DNA of 64,000 bases from Amycolatopsis mongoliensis (GTDB lineage Bacteria; Actinomycetota; Actinomycetes; Mycobacteriales; Pseudonocardiaceae). The notes under the pieces were generated by a model, which searched no databases, had not been told where the DNA came from, and was given only the letters and a program-made list of their open reading frames with translations. The stretch is taken from positions 310,001 to 374,000 of the forward strand of contig NZ_CP127295.1 of the NCBI RefSeq assembly GCF_030285665.1, written 5' to 3'. The position numbers and the translations under genes are program-made. Positions 8,998 through 16,433 of the stretch are shown here, piece after piece (positions within the stretch are counted from its first letter, which is position 1; every line of letters begins with the position of its first letter).

Positions 8998-9864
8998 TCA
9001 GGCCTGCCTCGCGGTCTGGCGCTGCCGGCCGAGGCCGTCGATCTCCAGCTCGATCACGTCGCCGTCGCGCAGGTAGGGCTTGGGGTCGGGCTGCCCGAGC
9101 GCGACGCCCTCCGGCGTGCCGGTGTTGATCAGGTCGCCGGGGCGCAGCACCATGACCTGGCTGAGGTGGTGGATGATCTCGGCCACGGAGAAGATCATGT
9201 CCTTGGTCGAGGAGTCCTGCTTCTTCTCGCCGTTGACCCACAGGCGCAGGCCGAGCTCCTGCGGGTCGGGCACCTCGGCCGCGGGGACCAGCGCCGGGCC
9301 GAGGGGGTTGAAGTTCTCGCACGACTTGCCCTTGTCCCACTGGGCGGTGCGGAACTGCAGCGCACGTTCGGAAACGTCGTTCGAGACGACGTAGCCGGCG
9401 ACGTACTCCAGGGCGTCGTCGACGCTGTCGAGGTAGCGCGCGGTCCGGCCGATGACGACGCCGAGCTCGACCTCCCAGTCGGTGCTGACCGACCCGCGCG
9501 GGATCAGGACGTCGTCGCCCGGGCCGACCACGACGTCCGGCGCCTTCATGAAGACGACGGGCTCGGTGGGCGGCGTCGCGCCGGTCTCCTCGGCGTGGCG
9601 GCGGTAGTTCATGCCGATGCAGACGACCTTGCCGGGCTGGGCGATGGGCGAGCCCGCGCGCAGGCCGGTGACGTCTTCTTCCGGCAGTTCCCCGGCGGCG
9701 AGCGCGGCGGCCACGCGGGTGACGCCGTCCGCGGCGAGGAAACCGCCGTCGATGTCGGCGGTCAGGCCGCTCAGCCCGTAGGTCGTGCCGTCGTCGGCAC
9801 GCACGAACGGACGCTCACTTCCCGGCTCCCCGAGGCGCACAAGCTGCACGGATTTTCCCTTCAC
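8998..9864 (-). CDS. FAH-family hydrolase, probable 2,4-diketo-3-deoxy-L-fuconate hydrolase
   Basis: 288 residues from a GTG at 9864 ([12 protein letters not shown]); an open frame extends 21 codons upstream but would run through the promoter and operator. FAH fold with [30 protein letters not shown], the metal-binding [11 protein letters not shown], and the C-terminal [14 protein letters not shown]. Members split C-C bonds of 1,3-diketo acids. In the non-phosphorylating fucose route this last step gives pyruvate and L-lactate. It is the first gene of an operon that continues through dehydratase, SDR and the importer. Confidence 0.88.
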   Translation of the reverse strand: MKGKSVQLVRLGEPGSERPFVRADDGTTYGLSGLTADIDGGFLAADGVTRVAAALAAGELPEEDVTGLRAGSPIAQPGKVVCIGMNYRRHAEETGATPPTEPVVFMKAPDVVVGPGDDVLIPRGSVSTDWEVELGVVIGRTARYLDSVDDALEYVAGYVVSNDVSERALQFRTAQWDKGKSCENFNPLGPALVPAAEVPDPQELGLRLWVNGEKKQDSSTKDMIFSVAEIIHHLSQVMVLRPGDLINTGTPEGVALGQPDPKPYLRDGDVIELEIDGLGRQRQTARQA

Positions 9865-9873
9865 CCGCTCGAC

Positions 9874-9889
9874 CAGACATCCGATGTAT
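9874..9889. promoter_or_regulatory. Putative operator in the promoter of the catabolic operon (site 1)
   Basis: CAGACATCCGATGTAT contains the perfect palindrome ACATC-C-GATGT at 9877-9887, 10 bp upstream of the FAH hydrolase start. It overlaps the -10 element by three bases, so a bound protein would block transcription. It shares ACATCCGA-GT with the site at 2470-2483 beside the FadR-type regulator. Confidence 0.55.
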
Positions 9890-9913
9890 ATCGCAGTCAG
9901 GGCCGTCGATCCA
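9885..9913 (-). promoter_or_regulatory. Candidate promoter of the FAH-dehydratase-SDR-transporter operon
   Basis: Read on the minus strand: TGGATC (9913-9908) as a weak -35, 17 bp, then TATACA (9890-9885) as a good -10. The predicted start is about 7 bp further on, inside the operator, leaving a leader of under 20 nt before the GTG at 9864. No other AT-rich -10 stands out nearby. Confidence 0.45.
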
Positions 9914-10053
9914 GAGTCGCCGCCCAATCGGCCGGAAAATTGATCGGATCAGTACCGGTACAGTGCTCGTTTGAGCACGGGGTGTCACCACGCCCAGCAG
10001 GAATAGCGCAGGTCATCGCGTCGCTGGTCGGAGTCAGGGACCCGAGGAGGCAC

Positions 10054-11271
10054 ATGACCACCACGGCGGAACGTACCGCGACGAGCAGGCGGGCGCAGCT
10101 GAAGCTCGTCCTCATCCTCGGCGGTCTCTCGGCGTTCGGGCCACTGTCGATCGACATGTACCTGCCCGCGCTGCCGCGGATGGCGGCCGACCTGCACGCG
10201 GCGGACACGACGGTCCAGCTGACGCTCAGCGCGTTCATCGCCGGCCTGGCCCTGGGCCAGCTGGTGCTCGGACCGCTGTCGGACGCCCTGGGGCGCCGTC
10301 GCCCGCTCCTGGTGGGCCTGGTGCTGTACGTCGTGGGCTCGGTGTTGTGCGCGGTGAGCCCGGACGCGTGGCTGCTGGTCGCGGCGCGGGGCGTGCAGTC
10401 CCTCGGCGCGGCGGCCGGCATCGTGATCGCGCGGGCCACGGTGCGGGATCTGTTCTCCGGCACCGCGATGACGAAGTTCTTCTCGACGCTGATGCTGGTG
10501 AGCGGGCTGGCCCCGATCCTGGCGCCGCTGATCGGCGGGCAGCTGCTGAACTGGACGTCGTGGCGCGGGGTGTTCGTCGTGCTGACGGCGTTCGGCGCGC
10601 TGCTGCTGGCCGTGGTGGCGTTCTTCTTCCCGGAGCCGTCCTCGAACCGCTCCCCCGCGCGGCTCGGCCAGGTGATGCGGACGTACGGCCGGCTGGCGCT
10701 GGACCGCACGTTCGCGGGCTACGCGCTGGCGTCGGGACTGCTGTTCGCGTCGATGTTCGCCTACATCTCCGGGTCGTCGTTCGCGCTGCAGGGGGTGTAC
10801 GGGCTCAGCCCGCAGGCCTACAGCGTGGTGTTCGGCGTGAACGGCGTCGGCATCGTGCTGGCGGGCCGGCTCAACGGGTGGCTCGTGGGACGGATCCACG
10901 AGCGGGCGCTGCTGTTTTCCGGCTTGCTGCTGGGCGTTTTCGGCGGGGTTTCGACACTGGTCACCGCCCTGACCCGCGCGCCCTTGGCCCTGCTGCTGGT
11001 GGCACTGTTCCTGCTGGTGTCGAGCATCGGCCTGGTGATGCCGAACACGAGCTCGCTGGCACTGGCGTCCCACGCGCGGTCGGCGGGCGCGGCATCGGCG
11101 TTGCTGGGAGTGCTGCAGTTCGTCGTGGGCGCCGCGGCGACGCCGCTGGTCGGGCTCGGCGGGCCGGGGACGGCGGTGCCGATGGCCGCGACGATGGCGG
11201 GATTCGCCCTGCTGGCCCTGGCGGCGTTCCTGGTCCTGGCTCGCCCGGCGCAAGTTGTCGTGAGTGTTTAG
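10054..11271 (+). CDS. MFS drug exporter, Bcr/CflA family
   Basis: 405 residues starting MTTTAERTATSRRAQLK; GAGGAGG sits 4 nt before the ATG. Twelve transmembrane segments are apparent. The N-terminal FGPLSIDMYLPALP is the hallmark of Bcr/CflA exporters, followed by GQLVLGPLSDALGRRRPLL (motif A, loop 2-3) and ARATVRDLFSG. Such proteins expel small drugs such as bicyclomycin, or precursors, using proton motive force. Between the operator of the fucose operon and the ATG lies GTGCTC-GTTT-GAGCAC (9963-9978), a possible operator. The TAG stop is inside the left arm of the palindrome at 11257-11302. Confidence 0.92.
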   Translation: MTTTAERTATSRRAQLKLVLILGGLSAFGPLSIDMYLPALPRMAADLHAADTTVQLTLSAFIAGLALGQLVLGPLSDALGRRRPLLVGLVLYVVGSVLCAVSPDAWLLVAARGVQSLGAAAGIVIARATVRDLFSGTAMTKFFSTLMLVSGLAPILAPLIGGQLLNWTSWRGVFVVLTAFGALLLAVVAFFFPEPSSNRSPARLGQVMRTYGRLALDRTFAGYALASGLLFASMFAYISGSSFALQGVYGLSPQAYSVVFGVNGVGIVLAGRLNGWLVGRIHERALLFSGLLLGVFGGVSTLVTALTRAPLALLLVALFLLVSSIGLVMPNTSSLALASHARSAGAASALLGVLQFVVGAAATPLVGLGGPGTAVPMAATMAGFALLALAAFLVLARPAQVVVSV

Positions 11272-11302
11272 GAGGGTTCTAACCCTCCTAAACACTCACG
11301 AC
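11257..11302. terminator. Palindrome holding both stop codons of convergent genes
   Basis: Perfect 22-bp inverted repeat with loop CT (arms 11257-11278 and 11281-11302), beginning GTCGTGAGTGTTTAGG. The left arm contains the TAG stop of the exporter (11269-11271). The right arm contains the TGA stop of the minus-strand gene (11298-11296). Likely two-way terminator; same family as 16250-16297 and 29749-29796. Confidence 0.75.
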
Positions 11303-11556
11303 GGCTTGGCCAGGAGGCGCTCCAGCTCCGCAGCGGCCGGCTCGTGGCCGGCGTCGGCGATCCGCTGCAGTTCCAGGAGGTCGCCCGCGGCGACCGCGCG
11401 CCGGGTGAGCAGGGCGCCGGCGTGGTCGCAGCCCTCGTCCAGCAGCTCGCTGAGCTCTTCGACGTCCCCGCGCGCGTCGGCGAGGTCGGCGAGCCGGTCG
11501 AGCGCCGTCTCGTTGCCTTCGTCGGCCAGCGCGCGCAATGTCTCGTAGTCCGCCAT
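11296..11556 (-). CDS. Small helical-repeat protein under MerR-type control, function unknown
   Basis: 86 residues from the ATG at 11556 (MADYETLRALADEGN). No family recognised. It is acidic, Leu/Ala-rich and looks like stacked short helices: LADLADARGDVEELSELLDEG, then a second similar block, then LQRIADAGHEPAAAELERLL, reminiscent of HEAT or Sel1-like repeats. A second ATG at 11565 would add three residues. The 11556 start is preferred because a -10 element ends 7 bp before it, which would give a leaderless mRNA. It shares a control region with the divergent MerR regulator and ends within a palindrome. Confidence 0.72.
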   Translation of the reverse strand: MADYETLRALADEGNETALDRLADLADARGDVEELSELLDEGCDHAGALLTRRAVAAGDLLELQRIADAGHEPAAAELERLLAKPS

Positions 11557-11563
11557 GCCACTC

Positions 11564-11595
11564 ATCCTGCAACCTTGCCCTTGGGGCAAGGTCAA
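11564..11595 (-). promoter_or_regulatory. MerR-type promoter with 20-bp spacer and operator palindrome
   Basis: On the minus strand TTGACC (11595-11590) and CAGGAT (11569-11564) are 20 bp apart, the overlong spacing typical of MerR-activated promoters. The spacer is covered by the perfect inverted repeat ACCTTGCCC-TTG-GGGCAAGGT (11572-11592). Known MerR proteins untwist such spacers to bring the two elements into register. Confidence 0.65.
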
Positions 11596-11611
11596 GGGGG
11601 ATGATGGTCCG

Positions 11612-12331
11612 GTGCTCACCATCGGACAGCTCGCCGGGTACGTCGGGGTGACGGCCAAGACGATCCGCGTCTACCACGCCAAGGGTCTCCTCCCCGAGCC
11701 GCCGCGCGACGCGTCCGGCTACCGGCGCTACAGCGCGGCCGACGCCGTCGAGCTGATCAAGATCCGCACGCTCGCCGAGGCCGGAGTCCCCTTGGCGCGC
11801 ATCCGCGAGCTCCGCGCCGGCGGCGGGCTCCGCGAGGCCCTGCGGCAGATCGACGACGACCTGTCCGCGCGCATCGACGGCCTCCGCGCCACCCAGGAAC
11901 GGCTCCGGCAGCTGGCCGGCGGGCAGCTGTCCGCACTGCCGACCGACGTCGTGGAGTTCCTTTCCGGCCTGCCCGGTCTCGGGTTCAGCGAGCGGTGGGT
12001 GGCCCTGCAGCACGACCTGTGGCTGCTGGTGTTCGCCACCCATCCCGAAACCGCCCGCGCGAACTTCCGGGACCAGTCGTCGATGCTGGCCGACCCGGAG
12101 CTGCTGTCGATCGTTCTCGAGTACGACCGCGTGCACGACCTCGACCCCCGGGACCCCCGCGTCGACGCGCTCGCCGACAAGCTCATCTCGGCGACGCACG
12201 CCCGCTACGGCGCAGAACTTCCTTCGTACGACCAGGGTTCCGCGATCCCGGCACTGGTGCAGGGCGCGGTCAACGCGTCCTCGCCCGCTTGGCGACGCCT
12301 CGACTCCCTGCTCCGCGAACGCCTCAGGTGA
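11612..12331 (+). CDS. MerR-family transcriptional regulator
   Basis: 239 residues from a GTG at 11612 (LTIGQLAGYVGVTAKTIR). Residues 1-70 are the MerR winged helix, including YHAKGLLPEPPRDASGYRRY. Residues 75-115 form the dimer coiled coil (LTEAGVPLARIRELR-like, then DDLSARIDGLRATQERL). The remaining 120 residues are a helical effector domain with no cysteine metal site, so a metal sensor is unlikely. Divergent from the 86-residue gene through a MerR-type spacer operator. Its 3' end overlaps the convergent flavin reductase by 8 bp. Confidence 0.88.
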   Translation: MLTIGQLAGYVGVTAKTIRVYHAKGLLPEPPRDASGYRRYSAADAVELIKIRTLAEAGVPLARIRELRAGGGLREALRQIDDDLSARIDGLRATQERLRQLAGGQLSALPTDVVEFLSGLPGLGFSERWVALQHDLWLLVFATHPETARANFRDQSSMLADPELLSIVLEYDRVHDLDPRDPRVDALADKLISATHARYGAELPSYDQGSAIPALVQGAVNASSPAWRRLDSLLRERLR

Positions 12332-13547
12332 GCGACGCCAGGTCCGCCGTCTTGAGCTGCTCCGCCGTCACCTTCGCCCGGCCGTCGACCAAAGCCCCCA
12401 GGGCGTCCCCGTCGTCCCACATGTTCACGTTCATCGCCGCGGCCACTTCGCCGTCGCGCAGCCAGAACGCCGTGAACTCGCGCGCGCCCAGGTCGCCGCG
12501 GACCACCAGCTCGTCCGCCACCGGGTCCGCCAGCCCCCGGTACTCGCAGCCCAGCTCGTACTGGTCCGTGAAGAAGTACGGCGACCCGAGGAACGGTTCG
12601 TTCTCCCCCAGCAGGTTCTGCGCCACGTGCGCGCCCTGGTCCTTCGCGTTCGCCCAGTGCTCCACGCGGATCCGGTGGCCGTAGCGCGGGTGGAAGTGGG
12701 CCGCGATGTCGCCCACCGCGTACACGTCCGGGGCCGCCGTGCGCAGGCCCGCGTCCACGCACACCCCGCCGTCGTCGGACAGCTCGAGGCCCGCCGCGTG
12801 GGCCAGCTCCACCCGGGGTGCCGCGCCGACCGCGATCAGCACCACGTCCGCCGTCAGCTCGTCGCCGCCGCTCAGCCGGACGCCGCGGACGCCGTCCGGG
12901 CCGCCGGTGATCTCCGCGACCTGCTCGCCCAGCCGCCAGTGGACGCCCTTTTCCGCGTGCAGGTCCCGGAACACCCCGCCGACCGTCTCGCCGACGACGT
13001 TCGCCAGCGGCACCGGAACCGGGTCCACGACCGTCACGTCGGCGTTGTGCGCACGGGCCGCGGCGGCGGCTTCCGAGCCGATCCAGCCGGCGCCGACGAT
13101 CACCACGCGCTCCGCCGCGGCGAACGCGGACCGCAGCTTGAGCGAGTCGTCGAGGCTGCGCAACGTGTACAGGCCCGGCAGGTCGCCGCCGGGCGCCGGG
13201 AGCGAGCGGGGCCGCGAACCGGTCGCCAGCACGAGCCGGTCGTAGCGGTGCTCGCCGCCCGCGTCGTCCAGCACCAGCCGCGCGCCCAGCTCGAGCCGGG
13301 TCGCGGTGACGCCGGGGCTGAACCGGATGTCGTGCTCCGTGTAGTACTTCTCTTCGTGCACCCAGTCGGGTTCGTCGGTGGTGCCGAGCAGGACGCCCTT
13401 CGACAGCGGCGGCAGTGCGTACGGCCGGTGCGGGTCGGCGCCCATCAGCAGGACTTCGCCGCCGTAGCCGCGTTCGCGCAACGCGGCCGCGGCCGACGCA
13501 CCACCCAGGCCCGCCCCGACGATGACGATCTTCCGCGGCTCCGGCAT
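12324..13547 (-). CDS. FAD-dependent NAD(P)H oxidoreductase (ferredoxin reductase type)
   Basis: 407 residues starting MPEPRKIVIVGAGLGG. Two dinucleotide folds: FAD site GAGLGGASAA at 11-20 and NAD(P) site VVIVGAGWIGSEAAA near 150-164. ATGSRPRSLP and the late FAD site DVYAVGDIA are conserved, and a C-terminal Reductase_C domain starts around residue 325 (EHWANAKDQG). Such proteins pass electrons from NAD(P)H to a ferredoxin for P450 or Rieske oxygenases; no partner ferredoxin or oxygenase is adjacent, so the partner is unknown. Convergent with the MerR gene. Confidence 0.9.
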   Translation of the reverse strand: MPEPRKIVIVGAGLGGASAAAALRERGYGGEVLLMGADPHRPYALPPLSKGVLLGTTDEPDWVHEEKYYTEHDIRFSPGVTATRLELGARLVLDDAGGEHRYDRLVLATGSRPRSLPAPGGDLPGLYTLRSLDDSLKLRSAFAAAERVVIVGAGWIGSEAAAAARAHNADVTVVDPVPVPLANVVGETVGGVFRDLHAEKGVHWRLGEQVAEITGGPDGVRGVRLSGGDELTADVVLIAVGAAPRVELAHAAGLELSDDGGVCVDAGLRTAAPDVYAVGDIAAHFHPRYGHRIRVEHWANAKDQGAHVAQNLLGENEPFLGSPYFFTDQYELGCEYRGLADPVADELVVRGDLGAREFTAFWLRDGEVAAAMNVNMWDDGDALGALVDGRAKVTAEQLKTADLASLT

Positions 13548-13753
13548 CAGTGACCTCCCACGTCGACGAGTCGGTGCGGACGGTACTCCCGAACGGGCCC
13601 GGCCACGACCGGGGGATACGCCGGAAATCCGCGAAGCGCAAGAGAAAACCCGCGAGTAGGCAGATCGGGTGAACCGGCGTCATACCGCCTCGGCGCCTGC
13701 CTCCCACCCTCGCACGAAGCACGACCACGAGGAGAAATCGGAGGGCGGCGACC

Positions 13754-13957
13754 ATGAGTCGGGGCGAATGGTCGGTGGGCTGCCGGGATCTGGCCGGCAG
13801 GCGCAGGGACGTGACGGTGTTCGTCAGCCAGGACAAGGTGGTGCTGGTCGCGCCGCCGGGTGAGGCCGCGGTGCTCGGACCGCTCGACGTCGGACGGCTG
13901 CGCGCCGCCCTGCGCGACGCCGTCGTCGCGACGGCGGACGACAGGGCCGAAACCTGA
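13754..13957 (+). CDS. Small conserved-looking hypothetical protein
   Basis: 67 residues starting MSRGEWSVGCRDLAGRRRD; GGAGGGCGGCGACC upstream supplies a plausible ribosome site. Predicted as an alpha/beta protein: VTVFVSQDKVVLVAPPGEAAVL gives two strands, then LDVGRLRAALRDAVV a helix. I recognise no family. The 206-bp gap upstream (13548-13753), shared with the flavin reductase start, should hold divergent promoters but shows no clear element. Confidence 0.62.
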   Translation: MSRGEWSVGCRDLAGRRRDVTVFVSQDKVVLVAPPGEAAVLGPLDVGRLRAALRDAVVATADDRAET

Positions 13958-13982
13958 GCCGGAGACACTGACAACTACCGTT

Positions 13983-13998
13983 CCTACTTTCCAGTAGG
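13983..13998. promoter_or_regulatory. Putative operator upstream of the fatty acyl-CoA reductase
   Basis: CCTACTTTCCAGTAGG: 6-bp arms CCTACT/AGTAGG around TTCC, 34 bp before the ATG. A near copy, CGTACCGACCAGTAGG, lies at 63467-63482 upstream of the mce permease (12 of 16 positions identical). Possibly a TetR-family site for lipid genes; the binding protein is not in this window. Confidence 0.4.
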
Positions 13999-14031
13999 TT
14001 AGAGTCGGCCCGACTACGGAAGGGACCGGCC

Positions 14032-16011
14032 ATGACGACCTACTTCGTGACGGGCGCGACGGGCTTCATCGGGAAACGCCTGGTCGCCCGCCTGCTGCGG
14101 CGGCCGGAGACGTCCGCCGTGTACGCACTGGTCCGCGAGACCTCCCGGGAGCGCCTGGCCGCACTGGCCCAGGACCGGCCGGGCGCGGACAAGCTCCATC
14201 CCGTGGTCGGCGACCTCGCCGAGCCCCGGCTCGGCGTCGACCCCGCCGCGATGGGGCACCTCGACCACGTCGTCCACCTCGGAGCGGTCTACGACCTCAC
14301 CGCCGGCGAGGACGCCAACCGGCGCGCCAACGTCGACGGCACCCGGCACCTGCTCGCCTTCGCCTCGGCCGCGGAGGCGGGGCTGGTGCACCACGTGTCC
14401 TCGATCGCCGTCGCGGGCGACCACGCCGGGCGGTTCACCGAGGCCGACTTCGACCTCGGCCAGCACTTCGGCTCGCCGTACCACGCGACGAAGTTCCAGG
14501 CCGAAAAGCTCGTCCGCGAGCAGTCCCTGCCCTTCCGCGTCTACCGGCCCTCGGCCGTCGTCGGCGACTCGCGCACCGGCGAGATGGACAAGGTCGACGG
14601 CCCGTACTACTTCCTGCCCGCCATCTCGCGGCTGGCGGCGCTGCCCGCGCGGCTCCCGCTCGCCGCCCCCGGCCTCGGCGCGACGAACCTGGTGCCCGTC
14701 GACTACGTCGTCGAAGCGATGGAGTACCTGATGCACCGGGACGCGCCGTCCGGGGCGACCTACCACCTCGCCGCCGCGCGGCCGCAGTCGCTCAACTCCG
14801 TCTACAACGCCTTCGCGCGCGCCGCCGGCGGGCCGACGATCCGGGCCGTGCTACCGCCGCGGCCGTCCGGCGTGGTGCGGCGCGTGGGCACCCGGCTGGC
14901 GCACGCGGCGGCGAACGGCGTCGACCGCGTGCCCGGCGGCCGGGCCACCCGCGCCGCCGTCCTGGACGAGCTGGGCATCCCCCTGGACGTGCTGCCGCAC
15001 CTGAGCATGGACGTCGTCTTCGACACCGCGCGCACCACGACCGCGTTGTTCGGCAGCGGGATCGAGCTGCCGGAGCTGCGGGACTACGCCGCGCCGCTCT
15101 ACCGGTACTGGCAGGCCCACCTCGACCCCGACCGCGCGCGCCGTCACCCCGGCCTGGCCGGGCGCACGGTGCTGATCACCGGCGCGTCGTCCGGGATCGG
15201 CCGGGCGTCGGCGCTCGCCGTGGCCCGCAAGGGCGCGAAGGTGATCCTCGTGGCCCGCCGCGCTTCGGAGCTGGAGGAAGTCCGGGACGAGATCACCGCG
15301 GCCGGCGGTGCCGCGGCGGCGTACCCGTGCGACCTCACCGACGGCGACGCCGTCGACGCGCTGGTCAAGGACGTGCTCGGCGAGCACGGCGCGGTCGACA
15401 TGCTGGTGAACAACGCCGGCCGGTCGATCCGGCGCTCGGTCGCGCTGTCCACGGAACGCTTCCACGACTACGAGCGCACGATGGCCATCAACTACTTCGG
15501 GCCGGTGCGGCTGATCCTCGGCTTCCTGCCGTCGATGGCGCAGCGCCGGTTCGGCCACGTCGTCAACGTCACGACCCAGGGCCTGCAGACCGACACCCCG
15601 CGCTTTTCGGCCTACCTGGCGTCGAAAGCGGCGCTGGAGGAGTTCGGGCTGACGGCCGGGCGCGAGACGCTGTCGGACGGCGTCACGTTCACGTCGGTGC
15701 GGATGCCGCTGGTGCGGACGCCGATGATCGCGCCGACCGGCTACCGCGGCATCCCGTCGAGCAGCCCGGAACGCGCGGCCGCGCTGGTGGTGAAGGCGCT
15801 GGAGGAGCGGCCGGAGATCCTCAGCCTGCCCGAAGGCCGGGCCGCCGAGCTGGCGACGCTCACCGCGCCGAAGCTCGCCCGGTTCGCCGCGCACCTCGCC
15901 TACCGGGCGATGCCGGAGTCGGCGCCCGAGGCCCGCGGCCTCGATCGCCGGCCCGCGCCGGCGGCGTTCGCGGCGGCGGTCACCCGCCTGTTCTGGCGCC
16001 GCCGCGCTTGA
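14032..16011 (+). CDS. Two-domain fatty acyl-CoA reductase (AcrA1/Maqu_2220-like)
   Basis: 659 residues. Residues 1-365 are an extended SDR thioester-reductase domain: FVTGATGFIGKRL, then VHLGAVYDLT, then YHATKFQAEKL (Tyr-x-x-x-Lys). Residues 375-620 are a classical SDR: LITGASSGIGRASAL, LVNNAGRSI and YLASKAALEEF. This fusion and length match mycobacterial AcrA1 and the alcohol-forming Marinobacter Maqu_2220 reductase (about 650-660 residues). Known activity: acyl-CoA to aldehyde and on to fatty alcohol. This suggests wax-ester or alcohol lipid metabolism. Monocistronic. Confidence 0.88.
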   Translation: MTTYFVTGATGFIGKRLVARLLRRPETSAVYALVRETSRERLAALAQDRPGADKLHPVVGDLAEPRLGVDPAAMGHLDHVVHLGAVYDLTAGEDANRRANVDGTRHLLAFASAAEAGLVHHVSSIAVAGDHAGRFTEADFDLGQHFGSPYHATKFQAEKLVREQSLPFRVYRPSAVVGDSRTGEMDKVDGPYYFLPAISRLAALPARLPLAAPGLGATNLVPVDYVVEAMEYLMHRDAPSGATYHLAAARPQSLNSVYNAFARAAGGPTIRAVLPPRPSGVVRRVGTRLAHAAANGVDRVPGGRATRAAVLDELGIPLDVLPHLSMDVVFDTARTTTALFGSGIELPELRDYAAPLYRYWQAHLDPDRARRHPGLAGRTVLITGASSGIGRASALAVARKGAKVILVARRASELEEVRDEITAAGGAAAAYPCDLTDGDAVDALVKDVLGEHGAVDMLVNNAGRSIRRSVALSTERFHDYERTMAINYFGPVRLILGFLPSMAQRRFGHVVNVTTQGLQTDTPRFSAYLASKAALEEFGLTAGRETLSDGVTFTSVRMPLVRTPMIAPTGYRGIPSSSPERAAALVVKALEERPEILSLPEGRAAELATLTAPKLARFAAHLAYRAMPESAPEARGLDRRPAPAAFAAAVTRLFWRRRA

Positions 16012-16073
16012 TCCCCTCGAATTCCGCCGAAACCCTGGCACTCCGACGACGGTACTTCTACCCTCGCGCGAGT

Positions 16074-16091
16074 CCCGTACATCGGTACGGG
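16074..16091. promoter_or_regulatory. Inverted repeat upstream of a possible tiny gene
   Basis: Perfect CCCGTAC-ATCG-GTACGGG, 9 bp before the GGGGAG ribosome site of the 27-codon frame at 16112. It could be an operator or a leader hairpin. It lies about 60 bp after the acyl-CoA reductase stop. Confidence 0.4.
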
Positions 16092-16111
16092 CGTGAACTG
16101 GGGAGTTCGGA

Positions 16112-16195
16112 ATGCCGGAAAACAGCACTGGGGAACGATCCGCCGTGGCCGACCAGACTGCCGCCATCGGCACCGCCCGGCGCACCATCGGGTGA
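16112..16195 (+). CDS. Possible 27-residue protein (small gene candidate)
   Basis: A short frame MPENSTGERSAVADQTAA... of 27 residues with a good ribosome site (GGGGAG at 16100-16105, 6 nt spacing). An 18-bp inverted repeat lies just upstream, and a 28-nt GC palindrome begins 9 nt after its TGA. The layout is that of a free-standing small gene: control element, Shine-Dalgarno, frame, terminator. The peptide is hydrophilic, with neither signal peptide nor cysteines. No family is recognised. In GC-rich DNA such frames can arise by chance, so confidence is modest. Confidence 0.35.
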   Translation: MPENSTGERSAVADQTAAIGTARRTIG

Positions 16196-16203
16196 TCCGC
16201 CGA

Positions 16204-16231
16204 CCGGGGCCGGGCGCGCGCCCGGCCCCGG
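16204..16231. terminator. GC-only perfect palindrome
   Basis: 28 nt, self-complementary with no loop: CCGGGGCCGGGCGC followed directly by its complement. It starts 9 nt after the possible small gene and about 190 nt after the acyl-CoA reductase. No T-run follows, but a stem this stable could stop transcription. Confidence 0.6.
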
Positions 16232-16249
16232 CCTCCGGCGCAGGTCGGC

Positions 16250-16297
16250 GGTCGTGAGTGGGAAACAGTGTTCCAACCCTGTTTCCCACTCACGACC
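16250..16297. terminator. Palindrome of the GTCGTGAGTG family
   Basis: Perfect 19-bp arms, GGTCGTGAGTGGGAAACAG at 16250-16268 and its complement at 16279-16297, with a 10-nt loop TGTTCCAACC. Outer halves match the palindromes at 11257-11302 and 29749-29796. It is the second hairpin in the 16012-16433 gap between two same-strand genes. Apart from these hairpins and the possible small gene, the gap shows nothing I can name. Confidence 0.65.
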
Positions 16298-16433
16298 AGT
16301 GCGGCAGACCGCGGTCCGGCGGCGACGGGCCAGGCCGGACCGCGCGGGCCCGGTGGTGCTGTCCATGCCGGTGCCGGGCCAGGCCGCTACCATCGCTTTC
16401 CGGGCGTGATCGGGGAGCGGAAGGCGGGCAGGC

